DNA from: Bacteroidales bacterium
GTDB taxonomy: Bacteria; Bacteroidota; Bacteroidia; Bacteroidales; UBA6680
Direction: 5' to 3'
NCBI GenBank assembly: GCA_025210735.1
Contig: JAOARD010000043.1
Coordinates: 62,001 to 126,000, forward strand
DNA length: 64,000 bases
Numbering within the stretch: the stretch's first letter is position 1; each line of letters opens with the position of its first letter. Below the pieces are notes generated by a model. That model searched no databases and had not been told where the DNA came from. It saw only the letters and a program-made list of their open reading frames with translations. The position numbers and the translations under genes are program-made. Positions 36,289 through 45,647 of this stretch are shown here, one piece after another.

Positions 36289-37515
36289 ATGTTGCTGTAT
36301 ATAATTATTTTTATTCTTGTTTTAGGATTTGTTTCAGAGAGAGTATTTTCGTGGTTAAACTTTAAAAACAGGAGAAGACCGCTACCTGTAGAGATTAAAC
36401 CATTTTTTAAAGATAGTGAACTTAAAAAGTCGTTTTTGTATGCAATTGCAAACAGACGTTTTTCATTTGTTAGCTCGCTATTCTCTTTAGTTGTTGTCGT
36501 TGCATTTATCCTTTTGTCGGGTTTTGACATTGTCAATAACTTTGCTTTAGGAGCATCTGATAATATTATATGGCAATCGCTTATATTCTTTGCCATACTC
36601 TATTTTGCAAACGATATAATAACAACACCGTTTGAATTATGTTCTACTTTTGGCATTGAGTCGCGTTTTGGTTTTAATAAGACTACAGTTAAAACTTATA
36701 TTTTTGATAAGCTGAAATCGTGGATGTTGGCAATTATATTAGGAGGAGGATTGTTAGCTCTTTTTGTATGGTTTTATGATACAATGGGAGAGAGGTTTTG
36801 GCTGTATTTGTGGATTGCTTTTTCTGCGTTCTCACTTTTTATGGCAGTGTTTCATACTTCTATAATATTGCCACTATTTAATAAATTAACTCCACTAGAA
36901 GATGGTGAGCTTAAAACTGCAATCAAGGAATTTTGTAACAGGGTAGATTTTCAGTTGTCAGATGTTTATATATTAGACGGGTCTAAACGTTCAACTAAAG
37001 GGAATGCTTTTTTTAGCGGTATGGGTAAACGAAAGAAAATTGTCCTTTATGATAATATTCTCGAACAACTTACTGTTAAGGAAATTGTTGCTGTTCTGGC
37101 ACATGAGATAGGGCACTATAAGCATAAGCATATTCAGAAAAGTATTGTTCTTTCCGTACTTCAAACAGGTGTAACTTTTTGGGTATTATCACTGTTTCTA
37201 AGTAAACCAATATTGTCAGAGGCAATAGGTGTAGAGAATCATACAGTATTTGTCGGATTAGTGGCATTTAGCTTACTGTTTTCGCCAATATCATCTGTTG
37301 TTGGTTTTCTGTTTAATCTGTTTTCAAGATTTAATGAATATCAGGCTGATGAGTTTGCAGCTGTAAATGGATGTGGAGATGACCTTATCTCAGGTTTGGG
37401 AAATCTTACAGTGAAAAATTACTCACATCCTAACCCGCATCCATATGTTGTGTTCTGTCTCTATTCACACCCAACTCTTGTTCAAAGATTAAATAGTATT
37501 AAGAAAAGACAGTAG
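36289..37515 (+). CDS. M48-family membrane metalloprotease (Ste24 / CAAX protease 1-like)
   Basis: A 408-residue integral membrane zinc protease. Several membrane segments flank the site: HEIGH at 272-276 with third ligand E350 in NEYQADEFA. The DGSKRSTKGNAFFSGMGKRKKIVLYD segment before HEIGH is highly conserved in Ste24-like enzymes. Bacterial relatives degrade misfolded membrane proteins or cleave small hydrophobic peptides; a prenylated substrate is unlikely in bacteria. It is divergent from tRNA-Ser. Confidence 0.88.
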   Translation: MLLYIIIFILVLGFVSERVFSWLNFKNRRRPLPVEIKPFFKDSELKKSFLYAIANRRFSFVSSLFSLVVVVAFILLSGFDIVNNFALGASDNIIWQSLIFFAILYFANDIITTPFELCSTFGIESRFGFNKTTVKTYIFDKLKSWMLAIILGGGLLALFVWFYDTMGERFWLYLWIAFSAFSLFMAVFHTSIILPLFNKLTPLEDGELKTAIKEFCNRVDFQLSDVYILDGSKRSTKGNAFFSGMGKRKKIVLYDNILEQLTVKEIVAVLAHEIGHYKHKHIQKSIVLSVLQTGVTFWVLSLFLSKPILSEAIGVENHTVFVGLVAFSLLFSPISSVVGFLFNLFSRFNEYQADEFAAVNGCGDDLISGLGNLTVKNYSHPNPHPYVVFCLYSHPTLVQRLNSIKKRQ

Positions 37516-37621
37516 TGTATGTTTGTTGATAAGTTGTGTTGAATGTAGTTGCATTAAATGCTATAATAGACTATTATTGTTTATACATGTTTGTATACAA
37601 TATTTATAAAACAGGTAAATT

Positions 37622-38404
37622 ATGAGTGCAGAAGGAAATAATGAGAGGCTGATACTGTTAACCAATGATGATGGTTATTACTCAACAGGGTTTGAAGCAT
37701 TAATAAATATAGCTAAGGAATACGGAAAGGTTATTGCTGTAGCGCCTGAAACAGGTAATTCAGGAATGTCTCATGCAATAACAATTAAGGTTCCTTTAAG
37801 AATACGTAAACTGGAGGAGAGAGAGGGTGTTACGATTTATGCATGTAACGGAACACCTGCCGATTGTATTAAAATAGCGATGAATCAGATTCTTGAAAGA
37901 AAGCCGGATTTAGTGCTTTCAGGAGTTAATCATGGTTCAAACTCATCTATAAGTTTAATGTATTCAGGAACTATGGCAGGGGCTATTGAAGGATGTCTTA
38001 ATGGTTGTACTTCGGTTGGAATTTCGTTATTAGACTATTCGCGAAATGCTGATTTCTCGGCATCTGTTGAATATGGAAAGAAAGTGGTTGAGCATGTTAT
38101 TGATAAAGGATTACCATTAGGAACCTGTCTGAATGTAAATATTCCGATCGGAAAAGTTGATGAGATTAAAGGAATAAAGGTGTGCAGACAAACTAAAGGA
38201 CGATGGGTTGAAGAGTTTGATAAGCGTACAGATCCGCGTGGAAGTGACTACTATTGGCTTACAGGGTATTATGTGAATGACGAACCATCAAGTAATGATA
38301 CTGATGAGTGGGCGCTGAATAATGGATTTGTGTCAGTTGTTCCTATTACAATAGACCTTACAAATTATGAATTAATAGACTCTTTAGCAGGTGATTTAGA
38401 ATAA
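37622..38404 (+). CDS. surE: 5'/3'-nucleotidase SurE
   Basis: A 260-residue SurE phosphatase. The metal site is LLTNDDGYYSTGF (D16, D17) with N in SGVNHGSNSS, and GNSGMSHAIT and YSGTMAGAIEG are conserved. It dephosphorylates nucleoside monophosphates, and relatives also trim short polyphosphate. It is followed after 7 nt by the small membrane protein and then by the SpoIID gene, with gaps of 7 and 4 nt, indicating one transcript. Confidence 0.93.
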   Translation: MSAEGNNERLILLTNDDGYYSTGFEALINIAKEYGKVIAVAPETGNSGMSHAITIKVPLRIRKLEEREGVTIYACNGTPADCIKIAMNQILERKPDLVLSGVNHGSNSSISLMYSGTMAGAIEGCLNGCTSVGISLLDYSRNADFSASVEYGKKVVEHVIDKGLPLGTCLNVNIPIGKVDEIKGIKVCRQTKGRWVEEFDKRTDPRGSDYYWLTGYYVNDEPSSNDTDEWALNNGFVSVVPITIDLTNYELIDSLAGDLE

Positions 38405-38411
38405 TATAATT

Positions 38412-38711
38412 ATGGATTTAAACAGATTTATACCAGATAAATTTTTAGTAGGACTTATTCAGGGTGTATTAATTCCTGCCGTTATTGTAACGGTATTTTT
38501 GCTTATCCAGATTAACGATTGGTATGCAGAGATGATAAAGTCTAAAGCTTTTATAGACCTTTTTGTTAAATTACTGAGTCTTGCTTCGTTACCAAATCTT
38601 GGACTGTTTTATCTTTATATAAACAGACTTAAATATAGAGGGGGTAAAGGAATTATTGTAGCAACCTTTGTTTATGCTATTATAATATTTGTTGTGAAAT
38701 TTACATTATAA
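38412..38711 (+). CDS. Small membrane protein of unknown function
   Basis: A 99-residue protein with three predicted membrane segments (about 12-32, 46-66, 78-98) and few charged residues. Similar small proteins occur beside surE in other Bacteroidota. I cannot assign a function. It lies between surE and the SpoIID gene in a tight operon. Confidence 0.75.
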   Translation: MDLNRFIPDKFLVGLIQGVLIPAVIVTVFLLIQINDWYAEMIKSKAFIDLFVKLLSLASLPNLGLFYLYINRLKYRGGKGIIVATFVYAIIIFVVKFTL

Positions 38712-38715
38712 CCCA

Positions 38716-39900
38716 ATGTACAGAACTATCGTTGTCATATTGCTAAGTGTTTTTATCAGATTTTTGACTGTAGCACAGGAGAAAAATCTTGATATATGCA
38801 TATACTATAATAAGGATGTTACTACTGTTGTTTTTACACCTGTAATGTCATATTATCTGTTTACAGGCAACGATACTGTTCAGTACAGACTTGATAACCG
38901 TAGCCTGATATACTTGTCGGCAAGCGAGGGTATGGTATCTGTTCATAATGGGAGTAAAATCCTTGGTAGGTTTTCTCATGTTAATATTACTAGCGAGAAT
39001 CCAAACGGATATTTTAGAATTAAACCTGTATGGCCTTCGCTAAAATCACGTAGCTATGATGATGATCTTGCTATTACTGTTCATGAAGGTAAGCTCAGAA
39101 TGATTAATCATGTTGCCATAAATAAGTATATATCTGGTGTTGTGCTGGCTGAAGGAGGTCCGGCATCAGAGTTTGAGTATTATAAAGCACAGGCTCTTAT
39201 CTCCAGAACGTATGCCGTTAGGCATATTGATAAGCATATTCATGAAGGGTTTAATCTGTGCGACAGAGTACATTGTCAGGCATACCATGGACGAAATTCT
39301 GTGAATTCCAGGATAGATAATTGTGTTGAGAGTACAGATCACCTGGTTATTGTAGATAAATTAAAGGAGGTGATACTGTCTGTATATCATTCTAATTCCG
39401 GAGGAGAGACTGCGAATTCTGAGGAGGTATGGTCGGAAGCATTACCCTATCTTAGGGCTAAAAAAGATCCGTATTCACTTAATCAACGAAATGCTAAATG
39501 GACACGAAAGGTTAAGTTATCTGTATGGCGTGATTTTTTGAAGTCTGTAGGATTTTCAGAAAAGGCGGTGAAAAAAAATGTCTCTTTCAATATGAAAAAG
39601 CGCAAACAATACTTCTGTATTGGTAAAGAGTGTATAGAGATGCGGGATATACGAGATAGATTTAAGTTGCGATCTTCGTTCTTCTCAATAAAACAGCGCG
39701 GAACCTACGTCTACTTTCATGGGAAAGGATACGGACATGGAGTGGGGCTTAGTCAGATAGGAGCTATGAATATGGCGCGTAAAGGATTTTCTTACGAAGA
39801 TATTATTAAGTTTTACTATAATAATGTTCAGCTGATACCTTATGAAGATGTACGTAAGGTAGAGCATCAGGAGGATGAATTCCTATTTGTTACCTATTAA
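38716..39900 (+). CDS. SpoIID/LytB-domain protein
   Basis: A 394-residue exported protein with an N-terminal signal (about 1-19). The SpoIID core runs from about 130: INKYISGVVLAEGGPASEFEYYKAQALISRTYAVRH, then VIVDKLKEVILSVYHSNSGGETANSEEVW and the end motif HGKGYGHGVGLSQIGAMNMARKGFSYEDIIKFYY (catalytic-type Glu in AEGG, glycine-rich loop). SpoIID-type enzymes are lytic transglycosylases on peptide-stripped glycan; a peptidoglycan-remodelling role is likely. The last 18 nt overlap the convergent DUF2807 gene. Confidence 0.85.
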   Translation: MYRTIVVILLSVFIRFLTVAQEKNLDICIYYNKDVTTVVFTPVMSYYLFTGNDTVQYRLDNRSLIYLSASEGMVSVHNGSKILGRFSHVNITSENPNGYFRIKPVWPSLKSRSYDDDLAITVHEGKLRMINHVAINKYISGVVLAEGGPASEFEYYKAQALISRTYAVRHIDKHIHEGFNLCDRVHCQAYHGRNSVNSRIDNCVESTDHLVIVDKLKEVILSVYHSNSGGETANSEEVWSEALPYLRAKKDPYSLNQRNAKWTRKVKLSVWRDFLKSVGFSEKAVKKNVSFNMKKRKQYFCIGKECIEMRDIRDRFKLRSSFFSIKQRGTYVYFHGKGYGHGVGLSQIGAMNMARKGFSYEDIIKFYYNNVQLIPYEDVRKVEHQEDEFLFVTY

Positions 39901-40614
39901 ATGCAGATTTCCTGTCCCGTGTTGTATGCGCTCAATTGTGGGAGGTTGTCCGTACATATAAACATCACCTTTTCGGCATATTATAACTCTTGCCCACGAT
40001 TTTGCTCTTACATAGCATGAACTTATATTATTATGATATATATCCATACTTTCAGAATACAAATCTCGTGTATCAAGGGTTGCTGTTCCGTAATTTGCAA
40101 TAAGGCAATGTGTAGCTTTTCCGGATAGTATAATATAGCCTTCTTGTTTTTCGGCAGTAATTATATTAAGCCTGTTTACGTCAATATTTAGTTTGATATC
40201 TGTAAAAGGTGTCGTAGATCTGATTTTGAATTTGGTATCGCTTTTAATAATATCACTGTTACGTATTTTGCATGCTTCAGTAATTAAAATGCTATCAATG
40301 TTAGTGTAATGTAGTTTGATTTTAGGAATATTTAGCCCCTTTATCCAGTTATAGTTACTGTAATCATTAATGGTTAATCTGTTGCTCTTGATTTTAAGTT
40401 TTATGTCATTAATAATCTTTTCTCCGGCAGTTATTTCTGCATAATCTTTAATGTCAGGAATAAGCTCAATATCAAAGCTGCTATTTAAAACAATCTCGCT
40501 ATATTCATTCAGTTCAATAGTTTTTTTACTTTCGTTGCCAACCCCGAATATAGTTTTCTTGCATCCAAGAAAAAGTGTAGTGATTATGATCAGTGCTGAT
40601 ATTTTTGTTTTCAT
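39883..40614 (-). CDS. DUF2807 (head-GIN domain) lipoprotein
   Basis: A 243-residue predicted lipoprotein (signal ending TLFLGCKKT, cysteine near 18). The beta-helix-like GIN domain occupies most of the rest: FDIELIPDIKDYAEITAGEKI, LTINDYSNYNWIKGLNIPKIKLHYTNIDSI and repeating short strands. Such domains are widespread in Bacteroidota and probably adhesive or structural; function is not established. It converges with and overlaps the SpoIID gene by 18 nt. Confidence 0.8.
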   Translation of the reverse strand: MKTKISALIIITTLFLGCKKTIFGVGNESKKTIELNEYSEIVLNSSFDIELIPDIKDYAEITAGEKIINDIKLKIKSNRLTINDYSNYNWIKGLNIPKIKLHYTNIDSILITEACKIRNSDIIKSDTKFKIRSTTPFTDIKLNIDVNRLNIITAEKQEGYIILSGKATHCLIANYGTATLDTRDLYSESMDIYHNNISSCYVRAKSWARVIICRKGDVYMYGQPPTIERIQHGTGNLHLIGNK

Positions 40615-40725
40615 ACGTCTGAATTTATTTTTAATAGGTTATATGAAACTCTCATTAAAACTGTTTTTCCATGTTGGAAAGGTCTTTGTTTTATGCTCAT
40701 TCATTTAATAAACCTGTTTTGTGTT

Positions 40726-41817
40726 TTAATTAAATCTGTATCCAATCCCCCATTCAATATAGTCTGCTTTAGCGTAGTGCGATTTAAGGGCAATCTTTGT
40801 GATAAGATATTTGTTAACAGGATACTTTATAGCTAACCTGTTGTATAATAATCCTTTCTCTTTGTATTTGTCAAATACATATATTCCCTGCTGAAAAGAG
40901 AATCTTACCTTGCCCATGCATAATTCATATGTTGCATGAATGCCGATACTTATTGTTTTGTCAAACTCTTTTTTTACTCTTTTATCTTCCTGTTCGGTAG
41001 TTATAGATGAGTCATAAAATATATCTGTACCGCCTCCCCATAACTCTTTCTCATTTATTTGTCTTAAATAATTTGTTTCAAGTGTTGTGATAAGACTTTT
41101 TTTATCAATCCATCTGTGAGGATTCTTTAGTCCGGCTGCAAGTATAAAAGAGTATTCATTTTTACTGAAATTATATCTGTCAGAACTGGAGTTGTATCTG
41201 TTGTAATCTCCGAACATATGCTTTACTCCAATACTTGTTGTAACGAAATTTAGTCCTGAGTTTGGCGATTTTGTTTTGCCGTTGGATGCATGTCTGAACT
41301 GTATACCTGCTACAATATCGGTTTTTTTTGTTATTCTAAAACTATTGTAAATACCAAACATAAGATAAGCATTTACCGTTGTGCCTATGGCAAGATTCTC
41401 TTTGTTGCTGGTTATGTTCCATTTCTTTGAGGCAAATGCCAATCCTATAGAGGTATTGGTTCTTAGATTATAATATTTGGTATAAAAAATGTTAAAACTT
41501 GCATATGCAGCTGCAGAAGTAATATATCCGTATACATCACTATTGCCTGTGCCTGTAAAATACAGATTGATACCTATCTCCGGATATCCATATAACTCAT
41601 GCCATCTTTTGCTACCATCTGTTTTTTTTGTAATGGTTAATTCGGCTCCTCTGCTGTAATCTTTAATCATATATGCTATATGGCTATGGTGAGGCATTAT
41701 AATTCCATGTACATATTGTCCGCTTATATTCAGATGACTTTTTTGTTTGTCTTTCTGCTGGCTGTGTGTATTTGTTAATGTAAAAACTAAAGATATTGTC
41801 AGAAACAATTTTTTCAT
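40726..41817 (-). CDS. Acyloxyacyl hydrolase / PagL-like lipid A deacylase
   Basis: A 363-residue outer-membrane protein with a signal peptide ending about residue 19 and many amphipathic beta strands. IQFRHASNGKTKSPNSGLN contains the PagL catalytic His-Ser pair (H176, S178) with the following Asn. It should remove an acyl chain from lipid A at the 3-position or a related site. The sequence is longer than classical PagL, with an extra C-terminal beta-strand region (about 215-363), as is usual for Bacteroidota members. Monocistronic; no LPS gene is adjacent. Confidence 0.8.
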   Translation of the reverse strand: MKKLFLTISLVFTLTNTHSQQKDKQKSHLNISGQYVHGIIMPHHSHIAYMIKDYSRGAELTITKKTDGSKRWHELYGYPEIGINLYFTGTGNSDVYGYITSAAAYASFNIFYTKYYNLRTNTSIGLAFASKKWNITSNKENLAIGTTVNAYLMFGIYNSFRITKKTDIVAGIQFRHASNGKTKSPNSGLNFVTTSIGVKHMFGDYNRYNSSSDRYNFSKNEYSFILAAGLKNPHRWIDKKSLITTLETNYLRQINEKELWGGGTDIFYDSSITTEQEDKRVKKEFDKTISIGIHATYELCMGKVRFSFQQGIYVFDKYKEKGLLYNRLAIKYPVNKYLITKIALKSHYAKADYIEWGIGYRFN

Positions 41818-41979
41818 TCTACTCTTGTTATCAATAATGATTTGTACAGATTGAATATTACTGTTATTGTGTGTTTTTGTTTAGTTATTCAGACCTTGGG
41901 CTATAGCAAAGATATAAAAAAATGCAATTTTACTGTTTGAAATATTAAATTTGTAAGAAACAAAATATAAGAGAATAAT

Positions 41980-42693
41980 ATGTTTTCGCAGTTTAGGAAA
42001 GAGATAGTTGGTTTTTTCTATGGATTAACAGGTTACATAGTGATGATGTTGTTCCTGATTCTTAATGGATTATTTATGTGGGTTTTTCCCGGTGAGAATA
42101 ATGTACTTGATATAGGTGTGGCATCAATGAACTCACTTTTCTCGTTGTCGCCACTGCTTTTTTTATTATTAACTCCGGCAGTTACAATGCGAATGTTTGC
42201 AGAGGAGAGACGTTCCGGGACATTAGAACTGCTATTAACACGACCGTTTACAGAACACAGATTGGTAATAGCAAAATTTTTTGCAGCTTTTGTTTTAACT
42301 GTAATTGCTTTAATACCAACAGTTGTGTATTTGGTGTCGTTAAACACATTGGGTGATATTGACGTTGGGGCTACTGCTGGTTCTTATATAGGATTGTTGT
42401 TTCTTACTGCGGTATATACCTCAGTTGGTCTTTTCTCTTCTGCTTTAACGAGTAATCAGATTGTGTCGTTTCTTTTGTCGGCAGTATTGTGTTTTGTTTT
42501 GTATCTGGGATTCGATTTTATATCAACAATACCTGGTTTGCAAAATCTTGAAATGTTTTTTGTGAATATAGGGCTTAACGAACATTATATATCAATAAGC
42601 AGAGGTGTAATTGATATTAGAGATGTGATATATTTTACAGGTATTGTTGTTGTTTTTATTTCGGCTACTGTTTATGTGGTAAAAAGAAGGTAG
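41980..42693 (+). CDS. gldF: ABC-2 type permease, GldF-like
   Basis: A 237-residue six-segment ABC permease. MFSQFRKEIVGFFYGLTGYIVMMLFLILNGLFMWVFPG and the RMFAEERRSGTLELLLTRPFTEHRLVIAKFFA segment are the ABC-2 coupling helix type. It is followed immediately (24 nt) by gldG, the standard pair in Bacteroidota. GldA, the ATPase, is not in the window. In gliding species the complex is required for movement, but many non-gliding Bacteroidia carry it, so motility is not implied. Confidence 0.87.
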   Translation: MFSQFRKEIVGFFYGLTGYIVMMLFLILNGLFMWVFPGENNVLDIGVASMNSLFSLSPLLFLLLTPAVTMRMFAEERRSGTLELLLTRPFTEHRLVIAKFFAAFVLTVIALIPTVVYLVSLNTLGDIDVGATAGSYIGLLFLTAVYTSVGLFSSALTSNQIVSFLLSAVLCFVLYLGFDFISTIPGLQNLEMFFVNIGLNEHYISISRGVIDIRDVIYFTGIVVVFISATVYVVKRR

Positions 42694-42717
42694 TTGTAAT
42701 TATTATTATTGAGAAAG

Positions 42718-44418
42718 ATGATTAAAAAGAATAATTCGTTATTACGTCTGGTGGGTATTGTGGTTCTGTTTGTGATAGTCATTTTTATCTCAAACGGAAT
42801 TAGGTTTAGGATTGATCTTACAGATGAGGGAAAATATACGTTAACAGAATCTACAAAAGAGTTTTTGTCTGATATAAATGAGAGGGTTTATGTTAAGGTG
42901 TATCTTGAAGGGGATATGCCTATAGGTCTGAAACGATTGAGAAGTGCTCTTGAAGATCAGTTGGTAGAATTTAAGGCTTATGCCGGATCAGGGTTTAAAT
43001 TTGAGTTTATTGATCCTTCGCGTAGCAGATCGGCACAGGTAAGGCAAAGGTTGTATGACGATCTTATAGAGACTGGGATATCGCCAATTAATTTTCAACA
43101 ACGTGATAGTAAAGGCTCTGTTACGCAGCAAATAGTGTTTCCGGGGCTTGTGATGAGTAGTGGTAAAAAATCTGTTTCTGTAAATCTGCTTAAAAATAAT
43201 CCTGCCTTTTCAGGAGATGAGAATATAAATAACTCAATTGAACTTTTAGAGTATGAGTTAACATATGCGTTAAAGATGATACTTCAGGATAAGAAACCGG
43301 GGGTAGGTTTTTTAACCGGACATTCTGAAGCTTCTGAGATTGAGATTGCTGATGCTAAACGTATATTATCTGAATTCTATGATGTAAGAAATGTGAGTTT
43401 AAGTAATATTAAATCTCTTGATGATACTGAGTGTATTATTGTTGCAGATCCAAAAGGTAAATTCTCAGAGAGAGATAAGTATCTGCTGGATCAGTATCTT
43501 ATGTCGGGCAAAAGTGTAATCTGGTTTGTAGATCAGGTTGATGTTAATACTGACTCTTTAAGGTATACCGGAAGAACAATGTCTTTGGTGAAAGACTTGA
43601 ACCTGAATGATATGTTTTTTAACTATGGGGTGAGAATTAACCCTATACTGGTTCAGGATTACAGGTGTTTGCAGATACCTGTAAATACAGCTCCTCCCGG
43701 ACAGAATGCTCAGTTTCTTCCTGCTCCATGGATGTATATGCCTCTTCTTGGTTCTTCAGACAATGATATTGTTAAAGGTCTTAATGATGTTAAATCGGCG
43801 TATGTTAGTAGTATAGACTTTGTGGGCGATAAAAATATTACAAAGGAGGTTTTGTTGCATACTTCTGAGTTAACGCGAGTAAAAAGAGTACCAGACTTTA
43901 TTAATCTAAGTGAGATTAGAGAGAATCCGTCCAGAAACGATTTTTCAATTAGTAATGTACCAGTTGCTGTCTTGCTTCAGGGTAATTTTCAGTCGGTATT
44001 TAAGAATAGAGTAGTGTCAGATCTTGAGAGATCTACCGGGGTGAATTTTGTTTCGGTTTCTGAGGGTAGAGGGAAGATGATATTGGTTGCTGATGCAGAT
44101 ATAATTAAAAATGAGGTGGCAATGCGTGCTCAGGGTAAATCAGTTATGCCAGTAGGTTACGATCGTTTTTCTAAAAAAACATATGGTAATGCCGATTTTA
44201 TTAGAAGTATTGTAAATTATATGTGTGATAATAATAATCTAACCTCGTTGAAATCAGGTGAGTTATCGATGAGATTGATTGATAAGAAAGAGCTTCTTGC
44301 AAACAGGAAATATTGGCAGGTGATAAATGTGGTTGTACCCCTTTTGGTAATTGTGATATTAGGAGTAATAATTACATTGTACAGAAAACGAAGATATGCT
44401 GTTAAGCGAAATAGATAA
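42718..44418 (+). CDS. gldG: GldG family protein
   Basis: A 566-residue protein with one N-terminal and one C-terminal membrane segment flanking a large periplasmic region. FRIDLTDEGKYTLTESTKEFL, VYLEGDMPIGLKRLRSALEDQLVEF, FPGLVMSSGKKSVSVNLLKNNP and DKKPGVGFLTGHSE are GldG signatures. It is thought to act as an accessory of the GldA-GldF transporter. ATG at 42718 is preferred over the TTG at 42709. Next comes a DUF4340-like protein, then dnaN. Confidence 0.87.
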   Translation: MIKKNNSLLRLVGIVVLFVIVIFISNGIRFRIDLTDEGKYTLTESTKEFLSDINERVYVKVYLEGDMPIGLKRLRSALEDQLVEFKAYAGSGFKFEFIDPSRSRSAQVRQRLYDDLIETGISPINFQQRDSKGSVTQQIVFPGLVMSSGKKSVSVNLLKNNPAFSGDENINNSIELLEYELTYALKMILQDKKPGVGFLTGHSEASEIEIADAKRILSEFYDVRNVSLSNIKSLDDTECIIVADPKGKFSERDKYLLDQYLMSGKSVIWFVDQVDVNTDSLRYTGRTMSLVKDLNLNDMFFNYGVRINPILVQDYRCLQIPVNTAPPGQNAQFLPAPWMYMPLLGSSDNDIVKGLNDVKSAYVSSIDFVGDKNITKEVLLHTSELTRVKRVPDFINLSEIRENPSRNDFSISNVPVAVLLQGNFQSVFKNRVVSDLERSTGVNFVSVSEGRGKMILVADADIIKNEVAMRAQGKSVMPVGYDRFSKKTYGNADFIRSIVNYMCDNNNLTSLKSGELSMRLIDKKELLANRKYWQVINVVVPLLVIVILGVIITLYRKRRYAVKRNR

Positions 44419-44530
44419 GTTATCTTTTGAATGTTGCTTGATAGGTGGATTTTTATAATATGCATTAAGTTGTTATAACTTAAAAAATAACAGAGTGTGT
44501 AAGCTTTTTTAAACAATAAATTATAAGTGT

Positions 44531-45475
44531 ATGAAGGGGAGAGTGGTATTAATAGGAGTAATTGTTTTTGTTGTTACATTGTTGGTGTGGTATGGTTACT
44601 CTTTGTCATCAGATGACTTTAACGTAACATCATCAGATTTTTCTATTGAAGATACTTCTCCGGTTACTCAGTATGTAATATGTTCAGATGCAGATACTGT
44701 AATATTGAATAATGAGCAGGGTGTTTGGCGTCTGTTTGGGACAGATATGTATGTTGAGGAGAAGAAGATTGCCATAGTGAACAATCTGTTGCCTCTGGTA
44801 GTGATAGATGCTCCGGTAGAGTACAAATATTCTGCGGCAATAGATAAAGGAGATATTAAATCATTCAAAAAGGTTGTTGTAAAATCTGGCGATGATATAA
44901 TCAGAACATATAAATTTTATGATTCGGGTACAGATATTTTTGTAGATGTTGATAATAAGGAAGCTCCGTGTTACCTGAAAATAACAGGTGTATCAGGTGA
45001 GTTGTCTGATCTGTTTTCTACTGATAGACGATACTGGTTATCTAATATTGTCTTTTCTGTTTCGCCACACAATATAACAGAAATATCTGTAATATACACA
45101 GATAGAGATAAGAAGTCGTTCAGGTTAATGCGTAAAGCAAACGGGCAGTTTGTATTGTCAGAAAATGATAATGAAGGTGATGATATTGCAAATAGTGATA
45201 AGCTGTATAGTTTCTTGTCTTTTGCCTCAAGCTTAAGTTATAAAAGTTTAAAAAAATCTGCTGAGTTTGCTGATGCCAATAGTTCAGACCTTATTGCAAG
45301 AATAACGTTAAAGACCAAAAAAGATTATGTTATTGATGTGTACAGAAAGGTTGATGAATTGGGAGAGGAAGATCTGTTTAATGCATATGTAATTTATAAT
45401 AACAGTAATGTTGTTTATGAGGTTCCTTATATATCTCTTGATAAGTTTCTTAAGGAGTATTCGTACTTTAAATAA
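44531..45475 (+). CDS. DUF4340-like membrane-anchored protein
   Basis: A 314-residue protein with one N-terminal membrane segment (about 5-25) and a periplasmic domain of repeated beta modules (VWRLFGTDMYVEEKKI, YKFYDSGTDIFVDV, FRLMRKANGQFVLS). This matches DUF4340, which accompanies gldG-type transporters. No catalytic residues are apparent. The gap after gldG is 112 nt with an AAGTT/AACTT inverted repeat near 44470, so co-transcription is likely but not certain. Confidence 0.7.
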   Translation: MKGRVVLIGVIVFVVTLLVWYGYSLSSDDFNVTSSDFSIEDTSPVTQYVICSDADTVILNNEQGVWRLFGTDMYVEEKKIAIVNNLLPLVVIDAPVEYKYSAAIDKGDIKSFKKVVVKSGDDIIRTYKFYDSGTDIFVDVDNKEAPCYLKITGVSGELSDLFSTDRRYWLSNIVFSVSPHNITEISVIYTDRDKKSFRLMRKANGQFVLSENDNEGDDIANSDKLYSFLSFASSLSYKSLKKSAEFADANSSDLIARITLKTKKDYVIDVYRKVDELGEEDLFNAYVIYNNSNVVYEVPYISLDKFLKEYSYFK

Positions 45476-45647
45476 ATATAGCTTGGTTATATTTTTTCAA
45501 CATATGTAGATAACTATGTTTTAAAAGTTAAAAACTTATGTATTTATAGGTTGGGTGACTAATCTTTTTTTTGTAATATTGGTTTTTGAATGTATAATAC
45601 GTATATTATACACAAAACATTGATTAATAATAAATATAATTATATAG

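Noticed and set aside
41980..44418. Evidence for gliding motility from gldF and gldG
   Set aside because: These genes occur in many non-gliding Bacteroidia, and no other gld or spr motility gene is in the window.
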